A stretch of DNA of 8,428 nucleotides from an uncultured Collinsella sp. (GTDB lineage Bacteria > Actinomycetota > Coriobacteriia > Coriobacteriales > Coriobacteriaceae). This document shows positions 1 through 6,519 of the stretch, one piece after another. Each line of letters starts with the position of its first letter. Position 1 is the first letter of the stretch. Under the pieces are notes generated by a model. The model saw nothing but the letters and a program-made list of their open reading frames with translations. It was not told the origin of the DNA and did no database searches. A program made the position numbers and the translations under genes. The DNA is taken from assembly GCA_900757265.1 (NCBI GenBank), contig CAAENW010000046.1:1-8428 (forward strand), read 5' to 3'.

Positions 1-870
1 CTGCTGGTTTGTGGGCGTCTCCAAAAAGAACTGGTAGCCGCGCTCGTGCAGCACACGACGCAGCGCCTGGGCCGTCTGAATCGCCTGTCGGCCAATCTCA
101 AAATACAGGCCATCGGTAAAGAGCGCCTCAAACTGCACGCCCGTCAGGCGGCCCTTGGCCAACAGCGCGCCGTGCTGCTTAATACGCGGAATGGGATGCG
201 CCGGAGCGTGCATGCCGCAGAACACCACAGCCTCGCCGCAAAGCGCGCCGCACTTGGTGCCGCCGATGTAGAACACGTCGCACAGCTGCGCCAGCTCGGG
301 CAGGGTAATGTCGCACTCATCGGCCGCCAGTGCATAGGCCAGACGAGCACCGTCCACAAACAGCGGAATCTGGCGCTTCTGGCACACCGCATGAATCGCC
401 GCAAGCTCGGCGGCGGAGTACAGCGTGCCGTACTCGGTCGATAGGCTCACGTACACGGCACCTGGGAACACCGTGTGCTCGTAGCTCTCGTTTTCGTAGA
501 ACACCTGGATATAGTTCTCGAGATCCTCGGCATGCATCTTGCCCTCGTAGCCGGGAATGGTAAGCACCTTGTGGCCGCCAAACTCGATGGCACCCGCCTC
601 GTGGCAGGCAACGTGGCCGGTCTCGGCTGCAACGACGCCCTCGTAGGGCGCAAGCAGCATGTCAATCACCGTCGCGTTGGCCTGTGTGCCGCCCACCAGA
701 AAAAACACGTCGGCATCGGGTACCTGACAGGCCTCACGAATGAGCTGCTTGGCACGCTCGGTGTGTGCATCGGTACCGTAGCCGGGCTGCGGCTCCATAT
801 TGGTGTCGACGAGCGCCTGCAGCACTGCCGGATGTGCGCCGTGAGAATAGTCATTGTTGAACGCGAGCAT
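1..870 (-). CDS. ltaE: Threonine aldolase family PLP-dependent lyase (3' end cut by window edge)
   Basis: Members of this fold-type I PLP family cleave L-threonine or allo-threonine to glycine and acetaldehyde in the cytosol. The visible 290 codons run without a stop to base 1. The family is usually about 340 residues, so roughly 50 C-terminal residues are probably missing. The N-terminus shows YGTDAHTERAKQL, typical of the family. The PLP-stacking histidine is H86 (ETGHV). D173 and R176 lie in FVDGARLAYAL and match the PLP-nitrogen and substrate-carboxylate ligands. K206 in YIGGTKCGAL is the expected Schiff-base lysine. The ATG at 870 follows GAGAGGA with a 5-nt gap. It starts 45 bp after the PAP2 gene on the same strand, so a shared transcript is possible. 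Family assignment is firm, but substrate is inferred: related beta-eliminating lyases share this fold and could act on other beta-hydroxy amino acids. Confidence 0.88.
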   Translation of the reverse strand, partial: MLAFNNDYSHGAHPAVLQALVDTNMEPQPGYGTDAHTERAKQLIREACQVPDADVFFLVGGTQANATVIDMLLAPYEGVVAAETGHVACHEAGAIEFGGHKVLTIPGYEGKMHAEDLENYIQVFYENESYEHTVFPGAVYVSLSTEYGTLYSAAELAAIHAVCQKRQIPLFVDGARLAYALAADECDITLPELAQLCDVFYIGGTKCGALCGEAVVFCGMHAPAHPIPRIKQHGALLAKGRLTGVQFEALFTDGLYFEIGRQAIQTAQALRRVLHERGYQFFLETPTNQQ

Positions 871-886
871 GGTAATCCTCTCTAGC

Positions 887-900
887 CGGGCACGAGCCCG
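887..900 (-). other. Small perfect hairpin before the aldolase ribosome-binding site
   Basis: Minus-strand CGGGC-TCGT-GCCCG forms a 5-bp stem with a 4-nt loop. It lies between the PAP2 stop and the GAGAGGA Shine-Dalgarno of the aldolase gene. No T-run follows it, so it is not a standard intrinsic terminator. It could modestly affect translation or mRNA stability, or be chance in GC-rich DNA. Confidence 0.35.
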
Positions 901-915
901 ATGATTCAGATGGGG

Positions 916-1779
916 CTATTGTACGCCGCCCGGATAGGCAATGCGCGCGGCAAGGCACTCGAGCGCCAGCACCAAGGCAAAGCCGCAGCTCACGTCACTC
1001 AAAAAGTGTGCGCCGATCACGATGCGACCAAAGGCGACGAGCGCCGCAACCACAGCGGCGACCCAAAAGACCACGCGGCGGCGCGACGGCTTTTCCTTAA
1101 AGGCCGCCGCGGGAAGCCCGGCGAGCATAAGGCCGATCGCCGCGTGCGCCGTGTGTCCGCTCGCAAACGACTTAAAGCCGTCCTTGATCACGCCGGCGGC
1201 GATATAGGCCCACTTGTCGGGGTTGCCGATCACCCACCACGGCTGAAAATTGAGCCCCGGCGTGACCTCGATCACGCGCATGCGCGGGCGCGACCACAGC
1301 GGCTTGACGATCACGTTGAGGATAATGGCCTGAGCGACCCACACGGCAAGCACCATCAACGCCCAGCGCGTGAGATCGTCGGGCGCGGTGTCGCGCGTAA
1401 GGCGATAGGCGATGAGGTTGGCCGCGATGACCAGCACAAACGTCAGCACCAACTGAACCACGATGAGTTTGCCGCCAACCCGCAGGGACGAAACGATCTC
1501 GTAGCCGACCAGGCCCACGTTGACCAGAACGCCCAGCACGGCGAGCCATTTGCTCCCCCTGGAGTCGGGACGCACCGCGCGTACGAGCATAACGCCTGCG
1601 ACGCTCGCCGTCAGCTCAAACGGCAGCTCGCCGGCGGCCTCGATAAAGCGGCCGTACATGCTGGCGATGTTGAACAGCGCGCTCGAGATCTGGTAATCGA
1701 AGAAGCTGCCCACGCCCAGACAAAGGCACAGGACAACCGCGATGGCAGCGGCATCTTTCTTGTAGATGTATCCGAACAT
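916..1779 (-). CDS. PAP2-family integral membrane phosphatase
   Basis: This is a 287-residue membrane protein of the phosphatidic acid phosphatase type 2 superfamily. These enzymes dephosphorylate lipid phosphates or undecaprenyl-pyrophosphate using a phospho-histidine intermediate. All three signature motifs are present. Motif 1 is K159-P-L-W-S-R-P-R166-M167, which fits KX6RP except that the last proline is methionine. Motif 2 is S207-G208-H209, with alanine instead of proline before it. Motif 3 is R252-X5-H258-X3-D262. Hydrophobic stretches at about 10-27, 55-69, 78-96, 106-126, 138-158, 211-226, 236-250 and 256-275 suggest six or more membrane segments. The ATG at 1779 was chosen because AAAGGAAA lies just upstream; the only longer start is a TTG at 1809. 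It sits 219 bp after mfd and 45 bp before the aldolase gene. Exact substrate cannot be read from the sequence. Confidence 0.88.
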   Translation of the reverse strand: MFGYIYKKDAAAIAVVLCLCLGVGSFFDYQISSALFNIASMYGRFIEAAGELPFELTASVAGVMLVRAVRPDSRGSKWLAVLGVLVNVGLVGYEIVSSLRVGGKLIVVQLVLTFVLVIAANLIAYRLTRDTAPDDLTRWALMVLAVWVAQAIILNVIVKPLWSRPRMRVIEVTPGLNFQPWWVIGNPDKWAYIAAGVIKDGFKSFASGHTAHAAIGLMLAGLPAAAFKEKPSRRRVVFWVAAVVAALVAFGRIVIGAHFLSDVSCGFALVLALECLAARIAYPGGVQ

Positions 1780-1781
1780 GC

Positions 1782-1789
1782 TTTCCTTT
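1782..1789 (-). promoter_or_regulatory. Ribosome-binding site of the PAP2 gene
   Basis: Minus-strand AAAGGAAA precedes the ATG at 1779; its AAGGA core is 4 nt from the start codon. It decides the start in favour of 1779 over the in-frame TTG at 1809. Confidence 0.75.
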
Positions 1790-1805
1790 CGATGGGGCGA
1801 GGTTT

Positions 1806-1872
1806 TCAACCTGCAACATGGTGGGGCAAAGTTATCAGTAGTTTTTGTCCCATAAATACCCTTACAGGTTGA
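1806..1872. repeat. Nested inverted-repeat structure in the mfd/PAP2 spacer
   Basis: An outer perfect 8-bp inverted repeat, TCAACCTG at 1806-1813 and CAGGTTGA at 1865-1872, encloses an inner one, TGGGGCAAA at 1822-1830 and TTTGTCCCA at 1844-1852, with a 13-nt loop. The inner stem has one imperfect position, which is a G-U pair if plus-strand RNA is made and an A-C mismatch on the minus strand. It lies immediately upstream of the PAP2 ribosome-binding site. There is no T-run, so a terminator role is not evident. It could be part of a dispersed intergenic repeat, a cis-regulatory leader of PAP2, or a protein-binding site. Confidence 0.55.
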
Positions 1873-1886
1873 GCATAAGTGAGCGA

Positions 1887-1984
1887 AAACGTCCCATTTG
1901 TGGCAAGGTGACCCGAAGGAGGAGGGAAGCGTACTTGCGTACGCGACCGACGAGTGAGGGCCAGATTGCCCAAATGGGGCGTTT
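1887..1984. repeat. 98-bp imperfect palindrome between mfd and PAP2
   Basis: Arms 1887-1906 and 1966-1984 form 19 pairs with one bulged base (T1901) and one T-G position (1892/1979). Inside, TGACCC (1909-1914) faces GGGCCA (1958-1963) with one mismatch. Then come a purine-only strand (1915-1928) opposite 1945-1957, and a perfect apical hairpin GCGTAC/GTACGC (1929-1934 with 1939-1944). Its 4-nt loop reads GCAA, a GNRA-type tetraloop, on the minus strand. On the minus strand the outer stem is followed by TTTT, so it might serve as a terminator-like 3' end for mfd, but its length and layered form resemble a dispersed palindromic repeat or a structured RNA. It begins 12 bp past the mfd stop codon. 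Confidence 0.65.
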
Positions 1985-1998
1985 GCAGCGTCGACCCG

Positions 1999-4900
1999 TT
2001 AGTCGTCGTCGCTCGCACCCAGCTGCTGCAGCAGCATGAGGGCTGCTGCCACGGGACCGGCCTCGTCGTTGGCGTCGAGACCGCGGCCCAGGCCGCTGCC
2101 CGCACCGGCGCCCGCCTTGTAGGGCACCGATAGCTTGCGGCTCTTGGGGAAGTTCACCGCGCCATAGCGAGTCTTGAACTCAAAGGCCACCTTCTTGGGA
2201 ACGTCAACCCCCAGGAAGGTAATGCGCCCACCGCTGAGCGTGACGCTCTCGAGCCCCAAGCGCTCGCCGCGAATGCGGATGCGCGCGCGATTGAACAGGT
2301 TGAGTCCCGCCAACGGCAGCTCGCCATGCGCGGCCTCGGTCTCTTCCTGCACCTCGTCGATGCTCTCCAGGTCCTCGGCCGCCGCGAGCTTACGGTACAC
2401 GAGCACGCGCTGGTCCACCGCCGGCAGGTACTCCTCGGACAAGAAGTAGTCGGCCGGCAGGTTAATACCCACGCTCGCCGCCTCCACGCCGGCGTCGTCA
2501 TCGCCGCGCGCCTCGGCCACGGCCTGGCCCAACATCTGCGTAAACAGATCAAAGCCCACGCTCGACAGGTTGCCGTGCTGCTCGGCGCCCATGAGCGAGC
2601 CGGCACCACGGATCTCCAGGTCACGCATGGCGATGCGCATGCCGCTGCCCAGGTCCTGGAACTCGGAAAGCGCGGTCAGGCGCGCCGTTGCCTCCTCGGT
2701 GAGCGGCAGCTCGCCCGGGAACATAAAGTACGCGTAGGCCTGCGTGGCAGAGCGGCCCACACGGCCCTTGAGCTGGTAGAGCTGCGCCAGGCCCAGGCGC
2801 TGCGAGTCCTCGATGATGAGCGTGTTGGCGCACGCGTTGTCGATGCCGCTCTCCACGATGGTCGTGGCGATGAGCACGTCGATCTTTTTGGTCGCGAACT
2901 CGATCATCACGTCCTCGACCTCGCGCGAGCTCATCTTGCCGTGCGCCACGCCCACGCGTGCCTCGGGCGCGGCCTCGTGCACGCGCGCCACGGCGTCGTC
3001 GATGGTCTTGACGCGGTTGGACACGTAGTACACCTGACCGCCGCGGCCCACCTCCAGGCGAATCGCTGCGCTTACCACGTCGGGGTCGTACTCCCCCACG
3101 TGCACGATCACGGGACGACGTCCAGTCGGCGGCGTCGTGATCAGACTCATGTCGCGCACGCCGCTCGTGGCCATCTGCATAGTTCGCGGAATAGGCGTTG
3201 CCGAAAGCGTGAGCACGTCAATCTGCTCGCGCAGGTTCTTGAGCTGCTCCTTGTGCTGCACGCCAAAGCGCTGTTCCTCGTCGATGATCACCAGGCCCAG
3301 GTTCTTGGGGTTCACATCGGCCGAAAGCAGACGGTGCGTGCCGATGAGCACGTCGATCGTGCCCTCGGCAAATGCCTTGAGCGCACGCTTTTGCTGCGCC
3401 GGAGTGCGGAAGCGGCTGAGCACCTCGACCTCCAGGCCAAACGGGGCAAAGCGCTCAAAGAACGTCTCGTAGTGCTGCTGGGCCAGAATGGTCGTGGGGC
3501 AAAGCACCATGACCTGACGGCCGGAGTCCACGCACTTAAACGCCGCACGCAGGGCGACCTCGGTCTTGCCAAAGCCCACGTCGCCGCACAGCAGGCGGTC
3601 CATGGGCTTGGGCGCCTCCATGTCGGCCTTAATGTCAGCGATAGCCTCCAGCTGATCGCGCGTCTCGTCGTAAGGGAAGCTCTCCTCCATCTCAATCTGC
3701 TCGGGCGTATCGGGCGGGCAGGCGATACCGGTAATCGACGAGCGGCGCGTATACAGATCGACCAGGTCAAACGCCAGCTTTTTGGCGTTCTTGCGCGCCT
3801 TGTTGGTGGCACGCGTCCAGTCGGCGGTGTTGAGCCTGGTCAAGCGCGGTTTATCGCCGTCGGGACCGACGTATCGCGTGATGCGGTCGACCTGCTCGAG
3901 CGGCACGTAGAGCTTGTCGCCGTCGGCATATTCCAGCAAAAAGTAGTCGCGCTCCTTGCCGCCCACTTCCTGGCGCGCGATCTCGCTAAAGAGCGCGATG
4001 CCGTGAGTGGCGTGCACCACGTAGTCGCCCGGCTTAAACGGGAACGTGATCTGCGTAATGTCCACCTTGCGGCGGCTGCGCGCGCGGTTGGCGTCCATGC
4101 GGGCGTTGAGGTCGGCAATCGAGAACACGGCCAGGTTGGCATCGGGCACCACCACGCCCTGCGGCAAGGCGGCATCGACAAAGGTCACGCGTCCACGCGA
4201 GATGGTGGGCACGGCGGCGCCGGCGGCAGCCTGCGCGGCGCCCGCCTCGAGCGAGCGGGCGTTGAGCGCGTCGACCTTGCGTTCGCGAATTGCAGCATGA
4301 GCATCCTGGCGGACAGCACGATCGGCAGAATCCGCCGCTGCCACGCGCACACGGTCGCCAATAGCGCCCGTGTTTTCGGGCGCGGCCGTCAGCGACTCCT
4401 CAAAGGTAATGCCCTCATCGCCAAAGGTGAGCTCCATCGACTCGCGCGCACCGCGGTCGGGGATGGCAAACACACAGGCATAACGCTTGCCCACGACCTC
4501 CTGGATGCGCGTCATAAAGCGATTGTCCGAGCCCGCGATGGCCGGCTGCTCAATCTTGAGCTCTGCCGTCACCGCACCGCCGGCACGAATCAAGCTCACG
4601 TAGTTAAGGCGCTGCTGGGCACCAAAGTCGAGTTGCTGGGCACGCACGTACAGGCCGTCCAGACGGTCGACCCCTGCCTCGCCGGCGCGTGCCTCGATAT
4701 CCTCATAAGCGCGCAGGCAGTCATCGAACAGCGAGCGCGGCTCGGAAAGGACCACGAGTGCCTTGCCGCTCACGTGCGCCAGCGGGCTCACGGTCTGGCC
4801 GTACATCACCGGCAAAAAGCGGTCGAGCTCGGGCGTGACGATGCGTGCATCCACCATCTCGAGCAGCGCCGCCAGCTTGCTGTCGTCCTGGCTTGCGCGG

Positions 4901-5631
4901 TAGAGCGCCACGTGCATGTTGTGGACGGCGTCGTCGGTGAGTGCGAGCTCGCGACAGGGGAAGATCTCGATACTGTCCTCGTTGCCGATGGTCTGGCCCG
5001 TTGAGCTCACCATGCGGCGGATGCGGTCGATCTCGTCGCCGAAAAACTCAATGCGCACGGGCGCCTTTTCCTGTGCAGGGAACACCTCGACGGTGTCGCC
5101 GTGTACGCGGAACAGACCGGGCGCGTCGGCGGCGCCGGCATTGGTGTAGCCCATGCCCACCAGGCGCTGCGGCACCTCGTCAAAAGGAATCTCCTCGCCC
5201 ACCGCAAAGGTTGTCGACTCCCAGTAGCGGCTCTCGACCGGCGGCACGCAGCGCAGCAGCGCGCGGGCCGAGGCAACCATAATGCAGTTGTCGCCGCGCA
5301 CGATGCGTCCCAGGGCCTCGCAGCGCTGCGCCACCACGGCATCGTCGGGCGCCTGCTCGCGCCACGGATAGTCCTTGCGCTCGGGGAAGCGGCACACGTG
5401 TGCCAGGCCCACATAGGCGGCCAAGCTGCGTGCGGCACGGTCGGCGGCATCCTCGCCGCTCACGATGTAGACCGTCGGGCGCGGACGGCGCGCAAACTGG
5501 GCGGCCGCCATAAGCGTGCGGCCCGACTGCGACACGGCCAGCGTCACGTCCTCGCCGGCATCGAGCCCGGCCTCGACGGTCTGCAGCGCCTCGGCAGTGT
5601 AGAGCTGCGCGGCTATACGGTGAATGAGCAT
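1999..5631 (-). CDS. mfd: Transcription-repair coupling factor Mfd
   Basis: Mfd is a DNA translocase that binds RNA polymerase stalled at lesions, pushes it off and recruits UvrA for nucleotide excision repair. The product is 1210 residues, slightly longer than the E. coli protein (1148). Residues 1 to about 400 are the UvrB-like N-terminal part, whose SQSGRT segment is a degenerate Walker A. Residues about 413-475 are an Ala-rich linker. The CarD-like RNA-polymerase-interacting domain is at about 530-590 (FKPGDYVVHATHGIALF). The helicase core carries Walker A GDVGFGKT (683-690), DEEQ (784-787), SATPIPR (810-816), TTIVESGID (923-931) and QLKGRVGR (953-960). The translocation (TRG) motif lies at about 991-1020. 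The C-terminal TRCF domain is at about 1045-1150, and the protein ends in an acidic ASDDD tail. All catalytic motifs are intact. The ATG at 5631 has GGAGGA 5 nt upstream; the longer TTG start at 5658 lies beside a terminator-like hairpin and is less likely. Confidence 0.97.
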   Translation of the reverse strand: MLIHRIAAQLYTAEALQTVEAGLDAGEDVTLAVSQSGRTLMAAAQFARRPRPTVYIVSGEDAADRAARSLAAYVGLAHVCRFPERKDYPWREQAPDDAVVAQRCEALGRIVRGDNCIMVASARALLRCVPPVESRYWESTTFAVGEEIPFDEVPQRLVGMGYTNAGAADAPGLFRVHGDTVEVFPAQEKAPVRIEFFGDEIDRIRRMVSSTGQTIGNEDSIEIFPCRELALTDDAVHNMHVALYRASQDDSKLAALLEMVDARIVTPELDRFLPVMYGQTVSPLAHVSGKALVVLSEPRSLFDDCLRAYEDIEARAGEAGVDRLDGLYVRAQQLDFGAQQRLNYVSLIRAGGAVTAELKIEQPAIAGSDNRFMTRIQEVVGKRYACVFAIPDRGARESMELTFGDEGITFEESLTAAPENTGAIGDRVRVAAADSADRAVRQDAHAAIRERKVDALNARSLEAGAAQAAAGAAVPTISRGRVTFVDAALPQGVVVPDANLAVFSIADLNARMDANRARSRRKVDITQITFPFKPGDYVVHATHGIALFSEIARQEVGGKERDYFLLEYADGDKLYVPLEQVDRITRYVGPDGDKPRLTRLNTADWTRATNKARKNAKKLAFDLVDLYTRRSSITGIACPPDTPEQIEMEESFPYDETRDQLEAIADIKADMEAPKPMDRLLCGDVGFGKTEVALRAAFKCVDSGRQVMVLCPTTILAQQHYETFFERFAPFGLEVEVLSRFRTPAQQKRALKAFAEGTIDVLIGTHRLLSADVNPKNLGLVIIDEEQRFGVQHKEQLKNLREQIDVLTLSATPIPRTMQMATSGVRDMSLITTPPTGRRPVIVHVGEYDPDVVSAAIRLEVGRGGQVYYVSNRVKTIDDAVARVHEAAPEARVGVAHGKMSSREVEDVMIEFATKKIDVLIATTIVESGIDNACANTLIIEDSQRLGLAQLYQLKGRVGRSATQAYAYFMFPGELPLTEEATARLTALSEFQDLGSGMRIAMRDLEIRGAGSLMGAEQHGNLSSVGFDLFTQMLGQAVAEARGDDDAGVEAASVGINLPADYFLSEEYLPAVDQRVLVYRKLAAAEDLESIDEVQEETEAAHGELPLAGLNLFNRARIRIRGERLGLESVTLSGGRITFLGVDVPKKVAFEFKTRYGAVNFPKSRKLSVPYKAGAGAGSGLGRGLDANDEAGPVAAALMLLQQLGASDDD

Positions 5632-5636
5632 GCTGT

Positions 5637-5642
5637 TCCTCC
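5637..5642 (-). promoter_or_regulatory. Strong ribosome-binding site of mfd
   Basis: Minus-strand GGAGGA lies 5 nt before the ATG at 5631. It fixes the start at MLIHRIAAQL and excludes the 9-residue TTG extension to 5658. Confidence 0.85.
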
Positions 5643-5656
5643 GGCATCGCAACGCC

Positions 5657-5684
5657 AAAAGCCCGCCGGGGCAAGCTCGGCGGG
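5657..5684 (-). terminator. Terminator-like hairpin in the mfd leader
   Basis: On the minus strand a 7-bp stem CCCGCCG/CGGCGGG (5678-5684 with 5662-5668, 9-nt loop) is followed by C and then TTTT (5657-5660). This is the form of an intrinsic terminator, which would end nth transcription. However, the T-run is only 25 nt before the mfd ATG, with the mfd Shine-Dalgarno between them. A promoter for mfd can hardly fit downstream, so mfd transcripts probably traverse the hairpin, either as leaky read-through or as an attenuator. The U-tract is short (4), so it may be weak. Confidence 0.6.
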
Positions 5685-5761
5685 TCGTACGTCAAATACA
5701 TTGTCTGTCATGGTAGCGCATGGAGAGGACTCCAGCTCAAGCGTACGCCCAGCCCCGCAAC

Positions 5762-5785
5762 AAAAACGCCAGACGGAGATGCGTT
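5762..5785 (-). terminator. Weak terminator-like stem just after nth
   Basis: Minus-strand AACGC (5781-5785) can pair with GCGTT (5765-5769), and the second arm runs into a five-T stretch (5762-5766). It begins 5 bp beyond the nth stop codon. The stem is only 5 bp with an 11-nt loop and shares bases with the T-run, so termination would be weak at best. Confidence 0.3.
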
Positions 5786-5790
5786 CCGCC

Positions 5791-6456
5791 CTACCCCGCT
5801 ACGCGCACGCTGGGGCACAAATCTGCCAGCGGACACTCGTCACACTTGGGTTTGCGGGCGTCGCAGATCTCGCGGCCAAAGGTGATCCACTGATGGTTGA
5901 CCGACTCCCAATACTCGTGCGGCAAAATCTTGAGCAGATCCTGCTCGGTCTTGAGCGGTTCCTTGGCATGCGTCTTGGGACTCAGCATCAGGCGGTGCGC
6001 AATGCGGTTGACGTGCGTGTCCACCGCAATGCCCTCTACGATGCCATACCCCACGTTGAGCACGATGTTCGCCGTCTTGCGTCCCACGCCCGGCAGCTTC
6101 ACGAGTTCCTTCATGTCGGCCGGCACCTCGCCGCCATAGTCGGCGACGATCATCTGCGCGGCCTCGACGGCATGCTTGGCTTTGCTCTTGTAGAAGCCGA
6201 GTGACCTGATGGTGTCCGCCACGTCAGCTACGCTCGCCCCGGCCATGGCCTCGGGCGTGGGCCACTGGGCAAACAGCCGCGGCGTCACCTTGTTGACCTG
6301 CGCATCGGTCGTTTGTGCCGAGAGCAGCACCGCGATCAGCAGGCGGAAGGGATTCTCGTGGTCCAAAAAGCACTCGACCGGGCCATAGCGACGGTTGAGG
6401 CGCTCACACACCTCGATGGCGCGCTCGCGCTTGGCGGCATTGGTCTCGCGTGGCAT
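5791..6456 (-). CDS. nth: Endonuclease III (DNA glycosylase/AP lyase)
   Basis: This bifunctional base-excision-repair enzyme removes oxidised pyrimidines and nicks the abasic site. The 221-residue product has the normal family length. The helix-hairpin-helix DNA-binding motif is LPGVGRKTAN (121-130), and K127 is the expected catalytic lysine. D146 in AVDTHVNR is the catalytic aspartate. The C-terminus has a complete [4Fe-4S] ligand set, C198-X6-C205-X2-C208-X5-C214. LLIAVLLSAQTTDAQVNKVTPRLF (39-62) is a classic Nth segment. The ATG at 6456 has GAGGAG 5 nt upstream; an in-frame GTG at 6480 lies upstream of that site and is rejected. It sits 63 bp after the ABC exporter gene and 159 bp before mfd, so two DNA-repair genes are adjacent. 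MutY and other HhH glycosylases are excluded by length and motif detail. Confidence 0.96.
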   Translation of the reverse strand: MPRETNAAKRERAIEVCERLNRRYGPVECFLDHENPFRLLIAVLLSAQTTDAQVNKVTPRLFAQWPTPEAMAGASVADVADTIRSLGFYKSKAKHAVEAAQMIVADYGGEVPADMKELVKLPGVGRKTANIVLNVGYGIVEGIAVDTHVNRIAHRLMLSPKTHAKEPLKTEQDLLKILPHEYWESVNHQWITFGREICDARKPKCDECPLADLCPSVRVAG

Positions 6457-6461
6457 AACGA

Positions 6462-6467
6462 CTCCTC
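6462..6467 (-). promoter_or_regulatory. Ribosome-binding site of nth
   Basis: Minus-strand GAGGAG lies 5 nt before the ATG at 6456, which decides that start over the in-frame GTG at 6480. Confidence 0.8.
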
Positions 6468-6490
6468 GGCTCAACGGCACAATAAACTTA

Positions 6491-6507
6491 TGGGCACAAT
6501 TGTCCCA
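6491..6507. repeat. Short TGGGAC-type inverted repeat between the ABC gene and nth
   Basis: Minus-strand TGGGACAATTGTGCCCA is a near-palindrome: a TGGG/CCCA shell around the perfect 8-bp palindrome ACAATTGT, with one extra G. No T-run follows on either strand. Its arms resemble those of the inner stem at 1822-1852 (TGGGACAAA...TTTGCCCCA on the minus strand), so it may belong to the same repeat family. It could also be a protein-binding site. Confidence 0.4.
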
Positions 6508-6519
6508 CGTCCGAGACGC

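Noticed and set aside
1829..1862. Possible promoter for the PAP2 gene (TATTTA or GATAAC as -10)
   Set aside because: No acceptable -35 element lies at 16-18 bp spacing from either candidate, so no promoter is called.
901..1872. A 323-codon plus-strand open frame over the PAP2 gene
   Set aside because: It is antisense to a gene with complete PAP2 motifs, again in exact register. Its His/Arg/Asp-rich composition is that of a shadow frame.
1845..2039. A 64-codon plus-strand frame across the long palindrome, rich in arginine (KVTRRRREAYLRTRP)
   Set aside because: It starts at TTG without a ribosome-binding site, lies mostly in inverted-repeat DNA and ends inside mfd. It is better explained as translated repeat, although such repeats may be annotated as hypothetical proteins elsewhere.
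2326..5004. An 892-codon open frame on the plus strand, antisense to mfd
   Set aside because: Its codons are exactly in register with mfd codons. In that register stops arise only from TTA, CTA or TCA codons in mfd, which are rare in GC-rich genes. The translation shows no recognisable domain, only a His/Arg/Leu-rich shadow.
5709..5735. Possible mfd promoter TTGAGC...TACCAT
   Set aside because: Each hexamer matches consensus at only four positions and the spacer is 19 bp, which is too weak to call without transcript data.
5101..6204. A 367-codon plus-strand open frame over the mfd 5' end and nth
   Set aside because: It is antisense to two certain genes in the same codon register and crosses their spacer. 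It has no family motif and is the same codon-bias artefact.
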